Source: Aurantiacibacter gangjinensis
GTDB lineage: Bacteria; Pseudomonadota; Alphaproteobacteria; Sphingomonadales; Sphingomonadaceae
Assembly (NCBI RefSeq): GCF_001886695.1
Contig: NZ_CP018097.1
Location: 2,313,001 to 2,377,000, forward strand
Direction: 5' to 3'
Length of the DNA: 64,000 nucleotides
In this document: piece after piece, positions 25,666-34,773 of the stretch
Numbering within the stretch: the first letter of the stretch is position 1
Layout of the letters: the number at the start of each line of letters is the position of its first letter
Program-made: the position numbers and the translations under genes
Notes under the pieces: model-generated
Told to the model about the DNA's origin: nothing
What the model saw: only the letters and a program-made list of their open reading frames with translations
The model's database searches: none

Positions 25666-28422
25666 ATGCCTGCGCAGCCTCCCTCCCACTCCGTCGAACC
25701 ACAGCCGCTTGCCCTGCCCGCGCTGCATGCGAGCCATTCGGGCAGCTGGGTTTGCAATAGCGACGGCGATGTGCGCGGTGTGTCGAAAGGCGAGGCGGTA
25801 ATGGCGGTGGCGGATACGCCGCACCTTATCCTCAATGCCCCGCTGATCTCTACCCGGCTTGGCTATCCGGACCTCTCCGGCCTCGACCTGCTGGAGCTGT
25901 TCGCTTTCGTCCACCCGGCCACATTCTGCGTGCCGACGCCGAAGGGACTAGCCCATGCGCTTGGGCTGGAGGAGCCAGCCGATGGCGGAGGCGTGCCGCG
26001 CCTGCTGCAGCAGGCGGCAGGCACTTTGCTGGCGCGCTGCGAAGCCACAGACTGGGCGGAGCGCGAAGGCGCTTGGTCCACGCTGCAATCGCTCACCCGC
26101 TTGCGCTGGCCGTGGGCACCTGTCCTCTCGCGCCATGTCGTGCGCCCGCAAAAAGCGGAGAAATGGCTCTTCTCGAAGCTGCCCGAATGGGAGGAACATG
26201 CCGAACGCCCGCAGCCGCGACAGGTCGCGATCGGCGAAGCGGCGATCGAGGGCCAGCTCGAACGACTGACCGGCGAAGGATCCGAAAGGCGCGAGGGGCA
26301 GCGCGACTATGCCCGCAATGTCGGCGGCATCTTCGCCCCCCGGGAGAAGCGCGACAGGCCGCATCTCCTGCTGGCGCAAGCGGGCACCGGCATCGGCAAG
26401 ACACTGGGCTATCTCGCGCCCGCGTCGCTATGGGCGGGCGAGAGCGGCGGCACCGTGTGGGTCAGCACCTATACCAAGAACCTCCAGCGCCAGCTGCGCA
26501 GCGAGGCCACGCGCGCCTGGCCCGACCGGCGCGAGGATGGCACGCGGCCTGTCGTGGTGCGAAAGGGGCGGGAGAACTATCTCTGCCTGCTCAACCTTGA
26601 AGACGCGCTGCAAGGCGGCTTTGGCGGCCGCGCGGCGATCCTTGCGCATCTGGTGGCGCGCTGGGCAGCCTTCACCCGCGATGGCGACATGATCGGCGGC
26701 GACTTGCCGGGCTGGCTGGGCACGCTTTTCCGGAGCCGTGCGATCAAGTCGCTGACCGACCAGCGCGGCGAATGCGTGTATGCCGGCTGCCCGCATTACC
26801 GAAAATGCTTCATCGAACGCAGCGCGCGGGCGAGCGCGCAAGCTGATCTCGTCATCGCCAACCATGCGCTGGTGATGGTGAACGCTGCACGCGGACGCGA
26901 CCATGCGCAGCGCCCCACGCGCATCGTATTCGACGAGGGGCACCACGTATTCGATGCCGCCGACAGCACTTTCGCCGCCGCGTTGACTGGCGGCGAAGCT
27001 ATCGAACTGAAGCGCTGGATCCTCGGTCCCGAGCGTGGCTCGAAAGGCAGGCGACGCGGACTGGCCGCACGTCTGGCCGATGTCGCCAGCTATGATGCAG
27101 CGGGCGGCGAGGCTATCGACACTGCCTGCGAGGCAGCACAGGCGCTCCCCGGCGAAGGCTGGATCGGCAGGTTGGCCGAGAACGCGCCATCCGGCCCGGT
27201 GGAGGCTTTGCTCGCCGCCGTGCGCGCGCTCACCTATGCGCGCGACGAAAGCGGGTCCGCCGATGCCGGCTATGGGATAGAGACTGAGGCCGCAGCGCTG
27301 GACGGCGACTTCATCGAACGCGCGCAGGCAGCTGCGCAGGCGCTCGGTGCGATCCGCCAGCCGCTCATCAAGCTGGGCGTGCGGCTGGAAGCCATGCTGG
27401 AAGACCCGCCCGACTGGCTCGACGGGCAAGGCCGCGCCCGCATCGAAGGCGCGCGCTTCTCGCTCAGCTGGCGGATCGACACGCTGGCAGCTTGGGAAGC
27501 TTTGCTAGGTCGCCTCGGCGGCGCGGCGGACCCGCAATTCGTCGACTGGCTGGCGGTCGACCGCAACGACGCGCGCGAATTCGACATCGGCCTGCACCGC
27601 CGCTTCCTCGACCCGATGAAGCCCTTCGCCAATGTCGTGCTGGAACCGGCGCATGGCGTCATGCTCACCAGTGCCACGCTGACAGACCGCGCGGAAGGCG
27701 GGCCGGACTGGCCTGGTGCCATCGCAAGGTCCGGCGCGCCGCATATCGAAGTCGCGCCGCGCCTGGCGGATGCGAAAAGCCCTTTCGATTATGCCAACAA
27801 TGCCGAGGTGCTGATCGTCACCGACGTGAAGAAGGGCGACCTCGCCGGGTTGGCAGGCGCCTATGCGCGGCTAATCGAGGCATCGGGCGGCGGCGTGCTG
27901 GGCCTGTTCACCGCCATCCGCCGCCTGCGCGCAGTGCATGGCCGCATCGCCGACCGTCTGGCGCGCGAAGGCCTGCCGCTCTACGCCCAGCATGTCGACC
28001 CGATCGACACCGGCACGCTAGTTGACATTTTCCGCGACGATCCGCGCGCCAGCCTGCTGGGCACCGATGCCCTGCGCGACGGGGTGGATGTGCCCGGAGA
28101 GTCGCTGCGCTGCGTGGTGATGGAGCAGGTGCCCTGGCCCAAGCCCAGCATCCTCCACCGCGCCCGCCGCGCGGCAAATGGCGGCAGCGCCTATGACGAC
28201 CAGATTATTCGCGGGCGCCTGGCGCAGGCCTTCGGCCGCCTGATCCGTAGCGCGGGCGACAAGGGGCACTTCATCGTGCTCTCCCCCGCATTCCCATCGC
28301 GCCTGCTCAGTGCCTTTCCCGAAGGTGTGCCTGTCACGCGCCTGACGCTCGATGGAGCTTTACAACGCGTCGCCGGGGGTGTTTCTGGCAAAACCATGCA
28401 ACCGCAAGAGGATCTGCCCTAA
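25666..28422 (+). CDS. ATP-dependent DNA helicase, DinG/XPD-like with Fe-S cluster
   Basis: A 918-residue superfamily 2 helicase. Walker A is 'AGTGIGKTLGYLAP', and the DEAH-like box reads DEGH ('IVFDEGHHVFD'). Between them, a cysteine in 'ENYLCLLN' and three in 'GECVYAGCPHYRKCF' form the four-cysteine Fe-S signature of XPD/DinG proteins. Helicase motifs V-VI are in 'SLLGTDALRDGVDVPGESL' and 'QAFGRLIRSAGDKGHFIVL'. An N-terminal ~200-residue extension ('LPALHASHSGSW') resembles the alphaproteobacterial group as I recall it, supporting the first ATG. It probably unwinds DNA 5'-3' in repair. It abuts the next gene with no gap. Confidence 0.9.
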   Translation: MPAQPPSHSVEPQPLALPALHASHSGSWVCNSDGDVRGVSKGEAVMAVADTPHLILNAPLISTRLGYPDLSGLDLLELFAFVHPATFCVPTPKGLAHALGLEEPADGGGVPRLLQQAAGTLLARCEATDWAEREGAWSTLQSLTRLRWPWAPVLSRHVVRPQKAEKWLFSKLPEWEEHAERPQPRQVAIGEAAIEGQLERLTGEGSERREGQRDYARNVGGIFAPREKRDRPHLLLAQAGTGIGKTLGYLAPASLWAGESGGTVWVSTYTKNLQRQLRSEATRAWPDRREDGTRPVVVRKGRENYLCLLNLEDALQGGFGGRAAILAHLVARWAAFTRDGDMIGGDLPGWLGTLFRSRAIKSLTDQRGECVYAGCPHYRKCFIERSARASAQADLVIANHALVMVNAARGRDHAQRPTRIVFDEGHHVFDAADSTFAAALTGGEAIELKRWILGPERGSKGRRRGLAARLADVASYDAAGGEAIDTACEAAQALPGEGWIGRLAENAPSGPVEALLAAVRALTYARDESGSADAGYGIETEAAALDGDFIERAQAAAQALGAIRQPLIKLGVRLEAMLEDPPDWLDGQGRARIEGARFSLSWRIDTLAAWEALLGRLGGAADPQFVDWLAVDRNDAREFDIGLHRRFLDPMKPFANVVLEPAHGVMLTSATLTDRAEGGPDWPGAIARSGAPHIEVAPRLADAKSPFDYANNAEVLIVTDVKKGDLAGLAGAYARLIEASGGGVLGLFTAIRRLRAVHGRIADRLAREGLPLYAQHVDPIDTGTLVDIFRDDPRASLLGTDALRDGVDVPGESLRCVVMEQVPWPKPSILHRARRAANGGSAYDDQIIRGRLAQAFGRLIRSAGDKGHFIVLSPAFPSRLLSAFPEGVPVTRLTLDGALQRVAGGVSGKTMQPQEDLP

Positions 28423-28953
28423 GTGAAGCGCCTCGGCATTTTCCGCCACGCCAAGTCCGACTGGGACGATATGAGCCTGCGCGATTTCGATCGCGGCCTT
28501 AACGAGCGCGGGCAGCGCGGCGCGGCGCTGATGGGCGCGCATATTGCAGAGCATGGCGGCGATTGGAAAAGCGTGGTGGCCAGCCCCGCCGAACGGGTCA
28601 AGCGGACGCTGGAATTCAGCCGCCTGGATCTACCCGTCCGCTTCGAGGAAACGGCCTACCTCGCCGATGCATCTACGCTCATTCGCCTGCTGCAAGCCTG
28701 CAACGACAGTGAAGACGCCGTGCTGATGGCAGGCCACAATCCGGGCATGCAGGAACTGGCGCTGGACCTGGTCGCAAGCGGCAAGGAAGACACGCATTTC
28801 AAGGATGTGATGCGCAAATTCCCGACCGCCGCTTTCGCCGTGCTGGAGCTGGATATCGACAGCTGGGCGGACCTTGAAAGCGGCTGCGGCGCCATCGTCC
28901 ATTTTGCGCGCCCGCGCGATCTCGACCCCGATCTGGGCCCGCTCAACCTCTAG
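28423..28953 (+). CDS. Histidine phosphatase family protein (SixA-like)
   Basis: A 176-residue phosphohistidine-type phosphatase. It opens with 'LGIFRHAKSDWDD', the RHA(K/E)S catalytic motif whose histidine is phosphorylated. It continues with 'DRGLNERGQRGAALMG', 'VVASPAERVKRTLE' and 'VLMAGHNPGMQELA' (second catalytic histidine). SixA-type enzymes dephosphorylate phosphohistidine in phosphotransfer proteins, but small-molecule substrates are possible. The GTG start follows the helicase TAA directly, indicating translational coupling. It is convergent with the merR gene. Confidence 0.9.
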   Translation: MKRLGIFRHAKSDWDDMSLRDFDRGLNERGQRGAALMGAHIAEHGGDWKSVVASPAERVKRTLEFSRLDLPVRFEETAYLADASTLIRLLQACNDSEDAVLMAGHNPGMQELALDLVASGKEDTHFKDVMRKFPTAAFAVLELDIDSWADLESGCGAIVHFARPRDLDPDLGPLNL

Positions 28954-28968
28954 GAAATTGCCGCAACG

Positions 28969-29373
28969 TCAGGCGTTGAGCGCAGCGGCCAGCCGGTCGC
29001 GGATGGCGCGCAATTGCGGGACCACCGTGACGGATTGCGCCTCGCGCGCGTCGGACGATCCGGCCTCCGCAGCCGAGACAGTCTCGGTTTCTGCAACTGC
29101 ACCCTGCGACAGAGCGCGTTTTGCGCCTTTAAGCGTGTAGCCCTCGCGGTTTACCAGCCTGTCTATCGTGGCCACCAGCGCCACATCGTCCGGCCGGTAA
29201 AGCCTGCGGCCACCGCTACGCTTCAGCGGTCGCAGCATGGGAAATTGCTGCTCCCAATAACGCAGGACATGCGGCTTGATATTGAGCGCGCTCGCCACTT
29301 CGCCGATGGTGCGCATCGCATCCGGCGCCTTGCCGTCATCAAAGACGGGTCCGGAGGATGGCGCACCCGCCAT
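28969..29373 (-). CDS. MerR-family transcriptional regulator
   Basis: A 134-residue protein with an N-terminal MerR winged helix ('MRTIGEVASALNIKPHVLRYWEQQFPMLRPLKRSGGRRLYRPDDVALV'). A short helix and a low-complexity C-terminus rich in Glu/Ser/Ala follow, with no effector-binding cysteines. It is the last gene of the rpmF-plsX-fabH-ihfA-merR operon, an arrangement conserved in alphaproteobacteria. Its ATG overlaps the ihfA stop (ATGA). Confidence 0.9.
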   Translation of the reverse strand: MAGAPSSGPVFDDGKAPDAMRTIGEVASALNIKPHVLRYWEQQFPMLRPLKRSGGRRLYRPDDVALVATIDRLVNREGYTLKGAKRALSQGAVAETETVSAAEAGSSDAREAQSVTVVPQLRAIRDRLAAALNA

Positions 29374-29678
29374 CAGCCTTTGACGATCCTGTCTTTCAGC
29401 TTTTGGCTGGCGCGGAAGGTCATCACGCGGCGCGGCGTGATCGGCACTTCGACGCCTGTTTTCGGATTGCGTCCGACGCGTTCTTTCTTGTCGCGCAAGA
29501 CGAAGCTGCCAAAGCCGGAGATTTTCACATTCTCGCCATCGGACATGGCATCGCACATCGTCGTCAGAATAGCCTCGACCAGCTCAAGGCTTTCAGCGCG
29601 GGAGAAGCCCATCTTGTGATTGATTGTTTCGGCGAGGTCTGCCCGGGTCAATGTGCCCACGGATCGCATTACATTCAT
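29373..29678 (-). CDS. ihfA: Integration host factor subunit alpha
   Basis: A 101-residue HU/IHF-fold protein. '[29 protein letters not shown]' begins the dimerisation helices and '[41 protein letters not shown]' is the beta-arm, with the DNA-intercalating proline in RNPKTG. It bends DNA with IhfB at specific sites, assisting replication, recombination and promoters. A 104-bp gap separates it from fabH, so it may have its own promoter as well as operon transcription. Confidence 0.95.
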   Translation of the reverse strand: MNVMRSVGTLTRADLAETINHKMGFSRAESLELVEAILTTMCDAMSDGENVKISGFGSFVLRDKKERVGRNPKTGVEVPITPRRVMTFRASQKLKDRIVKG

Positions 29679-29782
29679 GCGCCGTATCCTTCCAAATTCT
29701 TCCTGTCGCGCGACCCATTAACATTTATGTAGACAGACGAGCGACTTGGCAAGGCGCAGAACGGAAAAAGTCGGGAAAAATC

Positions 29783-30748
29783 CTATATTCTCAGCAGGCT
29801 CGCGCCCCAGGTGAAGCCGCCGCCCATGGCTTCCAGCATCACCAGCTGGCCGGGCTGGATGCGCCCGTCCTTCTTCGCCACATCGAACGCGAGCGGTACG
29901 GATGCGGCGGATGTGTTGGCATGCCGGTCTACCGTCACGACGACGCTGTCCATGGTCAGGCCCAGCTTGCGCGCGGTTGCATCGAGGATGCGCAGATTCG
30001 CCTGGTGCGGAACGATCCAGTCGATATCCGAAGGCTCGTGCCCCGCATCCTCCAGCACTTCGCCCAGCACGCCCGCGAGATTGGCGACCGCGTGGCGAAA
30101 CACTTCGCGGCCCTTCATGCGCAGCTTGCCGACTTCGCCGGTGGTGGATGGTCCGCCATCGACATAGAGCAGCTCGCCATGCTTACCCTCCGCATGGAGG
30201 CGCGTGGCAATCACGCCCGGCCCGTCCTCGGCCACGTCCTGCGCTTCCATGACGAAAGCCCCCGCACCGTCGCCGAACAGCACGCAGGTTGCGCGATCTT
30301 CCCAATCGAGGATGCGGCTGAATGTCTCCGCCCCGATCACCAATGCGCGCTTTGCTATGCCGGATCGCAGCATCGCATCCGCCGTGCCCAGCGCATAAAG
30401 GAAGCCGGAGCAGACCGCCGCCACATCGAAGGCGGGGAAGTTCGCCCCGCCCAGCAGCGCCTGCACCTTGGTGGCTGTGGCGGGGAAAGTATTGTCCGGT
30501 GTGGCGGTCGCCAGAACGATCAAGTCGATCTCGGCGATGGTGATCCCGGCATCGTCCAGCGCAGCCTGCGCCGCATCGCGGGCCAAGGTGGCCGTCGTCT
30601 CGCCCTCACCCGCAATATAGCGCTGCGTGATGCCGGACCGTTCGCGAATCCACTCGTCGCTGGTATCGACACGCTCTGCCAGCTCCGCATTGCTGACGCA
30701 CTGCGCCGGCAGGGCCGAGCCGTTTCCGATCAGGACGGAACGGATCAC
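29783..30748 (-). CDS. fabH: 3-oxoacyl-[ACP] synthase III (KAS III)
   Basis: A 321-residue condensing enzyme that starts fatty-acid elongation by joining acetyl-CoA with malonyl-ACP. The Cys-His-Asn triad is visible: '[15 protein letters not shown]' (Cys), '[13 protein letters not shown]' (His) and '[10 protein letters not shown]' (Asn). The N-terminal '[16 protein letters not shown]' and C-terminal '[16 protein letters not shown]' are family standards. Its ATG overlaps the plsX stop by four bases. Confidence 0.97.
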   Translation of the reverse strand: MIRSVLIGNGSALPAQCVSNAELAERVDTSDEWIRERSGITQRYIAGEGETTATLARDAAQAALDDAGITIAEIDLIVLATATPDNTFPATATKVQALLGGANFPAFDVAAVCSGFLYALGTADAMLRSGIAKRALVIGAETFSRILDWEDRATCVLFGDGAGAFVMEAQDVAEDGPGVIATRLHAEGKHGELLYVDGGPSTTGEVGKLRMKGREVFRHAVANLAGVLGEVLEDAGHEPSDIDWIVPHQANLRILDATARKLGLTMDSVVVTVDRHANTSAASVPLAFDVAKKDGRIQPGQLVMLEAMGGGFTWGASLLRI

Positions 30749-31821
30749 TTGGCTCCGTCTCCATTGCCGTTGCCGTTTGAAGAGGCGCGCTCTTTGAGCA
30801 TGTCTTCACCCAGTTCGGAAAGGTCGGCGGCAATGCGGCGGGTAATGTCGTTTTCGAGCAGGCGCGCCGACACCGCCACGGCATTTGCCACGCCCTTGGC
30901 GTTGGCGCTGCCATGCGATTTCACGATCACGCCATTGAGGCCGAGGAAGACCCCGCCATTATGGTTGTTCGGGTCGAGGTGGTGTCGCAGAAGTTCGGTA
31001 GCGGGCCGACTGACGAGGAAGCCGATCTTGGATCGCAGCGAACTGGTAAAGGCGGTTTTCAAAAGGTCGGTCACGAAGCGCGCCGTCCCTTCGATCGCTT
31101 TCAGCGCGATATTGCCGGAAAAGCCGTCCGTCACCACGACATCGACTTCGCCGCGATTGATCTTGTCACTTTCCACGAAACCATCGAATTGCATATCCAG
31201 ACCGGTGGCGTTCTGCAGCGCAGAGGCGGCATCGCGCAGCGTATCGGTGCCCTTGATATCTTCCGTGCCGATATTCAGCAGGCGCACGCGGGGTGCATCG
31301 TAATCGTAGATGATGCGCGAATAGGCAGCGCCCATGATGGCGAACTGCACCAGGTTGCGGGCATCGCAATCGGTATTGGCGCCAAGGTCGAGCATGACGA
31401 CATCGTGCTCTTCCAGCGTGGGCATCAGACCGGCGAGCGCGGGCCGGTCGATCCCCGGCATGGTGCGTAGCGCCAGCTTGCTCATGGCCATCAGCGCGCC
31501 GGTATTGCCGGCCGATACGGCCGCGCCGCAATCGCCCTCTTTCACGGCGTTGATGGCGAGGCCCATGCTGGTGGTCTTGGCACGGCGAATCGCGCGGCTG
31601 GGCTTTTCATCGCCTGCCACCACATCCTCGCAATGCAGAATTTCGGACGCGCCGCGCATGGCGGGATGCTCGTCGAGCGCGGCCTTGATCCGCGTCTCGT
31701 CGCCCACCAGCAGGAATTTGAATTTGTCGTGGGCACGCCGCGCAATCGCGGCGCCTTCGACCATGGTACGCACGCCATGGTCCCCGCCCATCGCATCGAT
31801 CGCGATCCTGGGCAGGCTCAT
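30745..31821 (-). CDS. plsX: Phosphate acyltransferase PlsX
   Basis: A 358-residue PlsX, which converts acyl-ACP and phosphate into acyl-phosphate for phospholipid synthesis at the membrane surface. '[13 protein letters not shown]', '[21 protein letters not shown]', '[27 protein letters not shown]' and '[17 protein letters not shown]' are the standard blocks. The C-terminus carries an extra '[13 protein letters not shown]' tail. It lies between rpmF and fabH, linking lipid synthesis to ribosome production. Confidence 0.97.
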   Translation of the reverse strand: MSLPRIAIDAMGGDHGVRTMVEGAAIARRAHDKFKFLLVGDETRIKAALDEHPAMRGASEILHCEDVVAGDEKPSRAIRRAKTTSMGLAINAVKEGDCGAAVSAGNTGALMAMSKLALRTMPGIDRPALAGLMPTLEEHDVVMLDLGANTDCDARNLVQFAIMGAAYSRIIYDYDAPRVRLLNIGTEDIKGTDTLRDAASALQNATGLDMQFDGFVESDKINRGEVDVVVTDGFSGNIALKAIEGTARFVTDLLKTAFTSSLRSKIGFLVSRPATELLRHHLDPNNHNGGVFLGLNGVIVKSHGSANAKGVANAVAVSARLLENDITRRIAADLSELGEDMLKERASSNGNGNGDGAK

Positions 31822-31848
31822 GAGCGCGCGCTCCTTATCCGGTGTGTC

Positions 31849-32034
31849 TTAAAGACCGCCCTTGGGCTCGATCACCTGGCGACCATTATAGTGGCCACAG
31901 GCGTTGCAGAGCATGTGCGGACGCTTCAGCTCGCCGCAGTTGGAGCATTCGTGAAAGGCTTCCACCTTCAGCGAATCATGGGCGCGTCGGTTGCCACGAC
32001 GATGCGGCGATACTTTTCTCTTAGGGACAGCCAT
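31849..32034 (-). CDS. rpmF: 50S ribosomal protein L32
   Basis: A 61-residue L32 with the usual basic N-terminus ([20 protein letters not shown]) and a four-cysteine zinc-ribbon '[23 protein letters not shown]'. It is the first gene of the lipid operon, preceded by an AAGGAACAGG ribosome site. A possible weak promoter lies on the minus strand with TTGCGC (32106-32101) and TAGGGC (32083-32078) 17 bp apart. Confidence 0.97.
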   Translation of the reverse strand: MAVPKRKVSPHRRGNRRAHDSLKVEAFHECSNCGELKRPHMLCNACGHYNGRQVIEPKGGL

Positions 32035-32223
32035 GGCGGCACCTGTTCCTTGAATTCGTTACAATCTGTTGGGTGCCGCCCTAGGCCAACGGGGTTGCAC
32101 GCGCAAGCGCGCAGACCCAAGAGCCATGGATGCGGCGAAGGCGCGCGCTATAGCGGGTTTTCCAAAGGTTGCAAGCGGTGTGGCGCGGGCTTAGCACCCA
32201 TAGCCGCAATCGGAGGGCTGCCC

Positions 32224-32625
32224 ATGATGATCGACCTGCACATTTCACTGCTCAGCATCGCGCTGGCGGCATTCATCAATATGTGGCTGGGCATCAGGTG
32301 CAGCCAGCTGCGCATCAGCGACAAGGTGCTGCATGGCGATGGCGGCAATGCCGCGCTCGCCAAGCGAATGCGCGCCCATGCCAATTTCGTGGAATATACC
32401 CCGCTTGCCATGGTGCTGGTGCTGGCGCTGGACATGACGGACCATCACGGCTGGGTGCTGGCCCTTTCCGCCCTCGCCTTTCTGATAGCGCGCGTGCTGC
32501 ACGCCTTCGGGATGGATCTGGACCGGCCGAACAAGCTGCGCATGATCGGGGTGCTGGTCACGTGGCTTTGCTACGCCCTGTGGATAGGCTGGGCCGTGAT
32601 CGCGGCGCTTGGATATGCGCGCTAG
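32224..32625 (+). CDS. MAPEG-family membrane protein
   Basis: A 133-residue integral membrane protein with four predicted helices. The region 'INMWLGIRCSQLRISDKVLHGDGGNAALAKRMRAHANFVEYTPLAMVLVLALD' matches the MAPEG glutathione-transferase-like pattern, where the RMRAHANF-E segment binds the glutathione or lipid ligand. Bacterial members are mostly uncharacterised. An upstream in-frame extension exists, but the first ATG of ATGATG at 32224 gives the family's usual length. It is convergent with the metallo-hydrolase gene, 3 bp away. Confidence 0.9.
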   Translation: MMIDLHISLLSIALAAFINMWLGIRCSQLRISDKVLHGDGGNAALAKRMRAHANFVEYTPLAMVLVLALDMTDHHGWVLALSALAFLIARVLHAFGMDLDRPNKLRMIGVLVTWLCYALWIGWAVIAALGYAR

Positions 32626-32628
32626 GCG

Positions 32629-33291
32629 CTACTTCGCCATAGCCGCATCACCGACGAACGGATTGCTGGCGCGTTCATTGCCGAAGGTGCTGGTGGAGCC
32701 GTGGCCGGGAACAAACGTCACCCCGTCGCCCAGCGGCCAGAGCTTTTGCGTGATGGCATCCAGCAGGTCTTGATGGTTGCTCATCGGGAAATCGGTGCGG
32801 CCGATGCTTCCCTGGAACAGCACATCGCCGACGAAAGCGAAGTTCGCGCCGCGGTGGAAGAATACGACATGGCCGGGCGTGTGGCCGGGACAGTGCAACA
32901 CCTCCATCTCGACTTCGCCGAAGCTGACGGTGTCGCCATCCTCCAGCCAGCGCGTCGGCTCGAACACCTCGCATTCCATGCCGAAGCGCGGGCCGTCATC
33001 GTTAAGACGGCTGATCCAGAATCGATCAGCTTCGTGCGGGCCTTCGATCGGCAGGCCTAGCTCTTTCGCCAGCATTCCCGCCTGCCCGCAGTGATCAGCA
33101 TGGCCGTGAGTGAGCAGGATTTTTTCCAGCGTCACGCCCGCCTTGGCGACAGCGGCTTTGAGCTTTTCCAGCTCTCCGCCGGGATCGACCAGCACCCCGC
33201 GCATAGTCTTGGTGCACCAGACCAGCGAGCAATTCTGCTGGAAGGGCGTAACAGGCACGATGGCGGCGCGAATGGGGGAAGCGGAAGTCAT
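32629..33291 (-). CDS. Metallo-beta-lactamase-fold hydrolase (glyoxalase II-like)
   Basis: A 220-residue soluble MBL-fold hydrolase. The zinc ligands are evident: 'LLTHGHADHCGQAG' (HxHxDH), 'LHCPGHTPGHVVFF' (His), 'FVGDVLFQGSIGRTDFP' (bridging Asp) and 'FVPGHGSTSTFGNE' (terminal His). Length and the GSIGRTD motif match the YcbL/type II glyoxalase group, which hydrolyses S-lactoylglutathione-like thioesters, though the substrate is not proven. It has no signal peptide. Confidence 0.92.
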   Translation of the reverse strand: MTSASPIRAAIVPVTPFQQNCSLVWCTKTMRGVLVDPGGELEKLKAAVAKAGVTLEKILLTHGHADHCGQAGMLAKELGLPIEGPHEADRFWISRLNDDGPRFGMECEVFEPTRWLEDGDTVSFGEVEMEVLHCPGHTPGHVVFFHRGANFAFVGDVLFQGSIGRTDFPMSNHQDLLDAITQKLWPLGDGVTFVPGHGSTSTFGNERASNPFVGDAAMAK

Positions 33292-33339
33292 GGCGGCGAT
33301 GTGGCGGCAGTTGGCGGACGATGCAAGCCGAAGCGGCGG

Positions 33340-33975
33340 TCACACCCGCCCACTCTTCCAGACGACGCGGCCGATGATGGCAAACTCTTCCGCGCCTACC
33401 TCGATGGGCGGATAGGCGAGGTTCTGGCTGAGCAGCGAGAAGCGGCCATTGCCCTTGCTGGCGACGCGCTTCACCAGCAGGCTGTCATCAAGGCGCACCA
33501 CATGCACTCCGTCGCGGAAGGGCTGTTCGCGCCGGTCGACCAATACTTCGTCGCCCTCGCGCAAGAGCGGCTCCATCGAATCGCCGACCACGCGGATGGC
33601 GGAAAGCTGGGAGCCGTCGAGCCCTTGCTCGGCCAGCCATTTGCGCGAGAAGCGGAACGCGTCGAAGGGCACTTCCTCGGCATTCACCGCGCCGGGTCCG
33701 GCGGAAGCATCGATATCGAGGCGCGGCACATCCACCCAGGCAGCATTGCGCCCGCGCGAATCGTAGGAATTATCCTTTGGCGCACCCAGATCGCGCTCAT
33801 CCACACCGAGGAACTGCGCCAGCACGCGGCGGTCTTCCTCCTCCAGCTTCTTCGGGCTACCCTTGGTGATATACTGCTGAAGATAGGTGCCATTCCGCCC
33901 GATCATGCGCGAAAGCGCGGCCAGCGAGCTTCCCCTCGCCTTGGCCGCCTCGACCAGTGTTTCGCGTGCATCCAT
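33340..33975 (-). CDS. S24-family LexA/CI-like repressor with N-terminal HTH
   Basis: A 211-residue protein. The N-terminus 'DARETLVEAAKARGSSLAALSRMIGRNGTYLQQYITKGSP' is a Cro/CI-type helix-turn-helix. The C-terminal half is an S24 peptidase domain with the catalytic dyad in 'VVGDSMEPLLREGDEVLVD' (Ser) and 'LLVKRVASKG' (Lys). An Ala-Gly pair in 'DASAGPG' between the domains is a plausible self-cleavage site. It may be a stress- or damage-controlled repressor of itself and of the divergent small gene. The shared promoter region contains four TCCTA boxes. Confidence 0.85.
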   Translation of the reverse strand: MDARETLVEAAKARGSSLAALSRMIGRNGTYLQQYITKGSPKKLEEEDRRVLAQFLGVDERDLGAPKDNSYDSRGRNAAWVDVPRLDIDASAGPGAVNAEEVPFDAFRFSRKWLAEQGLDGSQLSAIRVVGDSMEPLLREGDEVLVDRREQPFRDGVHVVRLDDSLLVKRVASKGNGRFSLLSQNLAYPPIEVGAEEFAIIGRVVWKSGRV

Positions 33976-33982
33976 GGCAAAT

Positions 33983-34039
33983 TCCTACTGTGGTGAACAA
34001 AAACTTCCTAGACGATGTATTTTTCCTAGACAAGTAGGA
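33983..34039. promoter_or_regulatory. Cluster of TCCTA boxes between divergent S24 repressor and small HTH-like gene
   Basis: Four related boxes occur within 57 bp: TCCTAC (33983-33988), TCCTAGA (34006-34012), TCCTAGA (34024-34030) and the inverted GTAGGA (34034-34039). The outer two form an inverted pair AATTCCTAC...GTAGGATT. The position and repetition suggest operators for the S24 repressor. The boxes lie 8-64 bp upstream of its start codon. Confidence 0.5.
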
Positions 34040-34113
34040 TTTCGCGCGCGACCTTTTGGCCATCGAGTCGCCGCCGGGGTGACATCGTCAGCAGTCGCAA
34101 AGGGGTTTGCACC

Positions 34114-34302
34114 ATGCTCATTCGCAAGATCGAAGTCTTCCTGCGCCACACGCGCATGCCGCCCACCAAGTTCGGTCGCCTCGCCACGCAGGACCCGCGC
34201 TTCGTGCTCGACCTGCGCAATGGCCGCATGCCGCGTGCAGAAACAGAAGCACGGGTAGAACATTTCATGAACAAGTATCGGGAGACGACCGGTGCATACT
34301 GA
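34114..34302 (+). CDS. Small putative DNA-binding (HTH-like) protein
   Basis: A 62-residue basic protein. 'FLRHTRMPPTKFGRLATQDPRFVLDLRNGRMP' reads like a degenerate Cro-type helix-turn-helix in which 'PPTKFGRLA' and 'DPRFVLDLRNGR' would be the two helices. I recall similar small proteins in sphingomonads, always called hypothetical. It is divergent from the S24 repressor, as Cro is to CI, and overlaps the next gene by 11 bp. Confidence 0.7.
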   Translation: MLIRKIEVFLRHTRMPPTKFGRLATQDPRFVLDLRNGRMPRAETEARVEHFMNKYRETTGAY

Positions 34303-34645
34303 TCGTAAAAGCCCTCGCCCGCCCCGCCCTGCCAAACGCGGACCGCGAGAATTGTTAACAGAGGCGTTGCTGGACCTCGGAAAGCGACAAGGTCGCATCA
34401 CGCATCATTCGGAGAACAGCTGGGCCAGTATCACCTTCGCCGGATCGCGCCACCGCGTGGTGCTTCGCTTCGACGGTGCGGAAGCGGTGGATGCCGGGGA
34501 ATGCTTTATCGCGTTTCTGCCAGAGCATGAATTTGCCATTCGCGGCCAGCTGGTAGCGGATGCAGCGGTGGTGGCGGCCGACAGTGCGATGGAACCGCCA
34601 AGCCTGACTGTGACATGCGAGATTTTGCTGCTGGAGGAAGGGTAG
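34292..34645 (+). CDS. Hypothetical protein coupled to the small HTH-like gene
   Basis: A 117-residue protein with no recognised domain. A basic, proline-rich N-terminus ('RKSPRPPRPAKRGPREL') precedes a compact beta-rich core ('SWASITFAGSRHRVVLRFDGAEAVDAGECFIAFLPEHEFAIRGQLVADAAV'). It ends 'LTVTCEILLLEEG'. There is no signal peptide or membrane segment. The start overlaps the previous gene by 11 bp, so the two are probably translated together. A palindromic repeat begins 6 bp after the stop. Confidence 0.65.
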   Translation: MHTDRKSPRPPRPAKRGPRELLTEALLDLGKRQGRITHHSENSWASITFAGSRHRVVLRFDGAEAVDAGECFIAFLPEHEFAIRGQLVADAAVVAADSAMEPPSLTVTCEILLLEEG

Positions 34646-34650
34646 TCTTC

Positions 34651-34766
34651 AACCCCTCCTATTCAGAGGAGGGGTAGCGAGACTTGGCAGCTTGCTGCCT
34701 AGTCGCGGCGGGGTGCTGCTAGCGCACCACAAACCACCCCTACCCCTCCTTTAAAAGGAGGGGAGT
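34651..34766. repeat. REPIN-like palindromic doublet, family E
   Basis: Two hairpins, CCCCTCCTattcagAGGAGGGG (34653-34674) and CCCCTCCTttaaaAGGAGGGG (34743-34763), bracket about 70 bp of spacer containing GGCAGCTTGCTGCC and GGTGCTGCTAGCGCACC inner palindromes. It fills the gap between the hypothetical gene and the convergent aldehyde dehydrogenase gene. Confidence 0.85.
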
Positions 34767-34773
34767 CCGCGGC

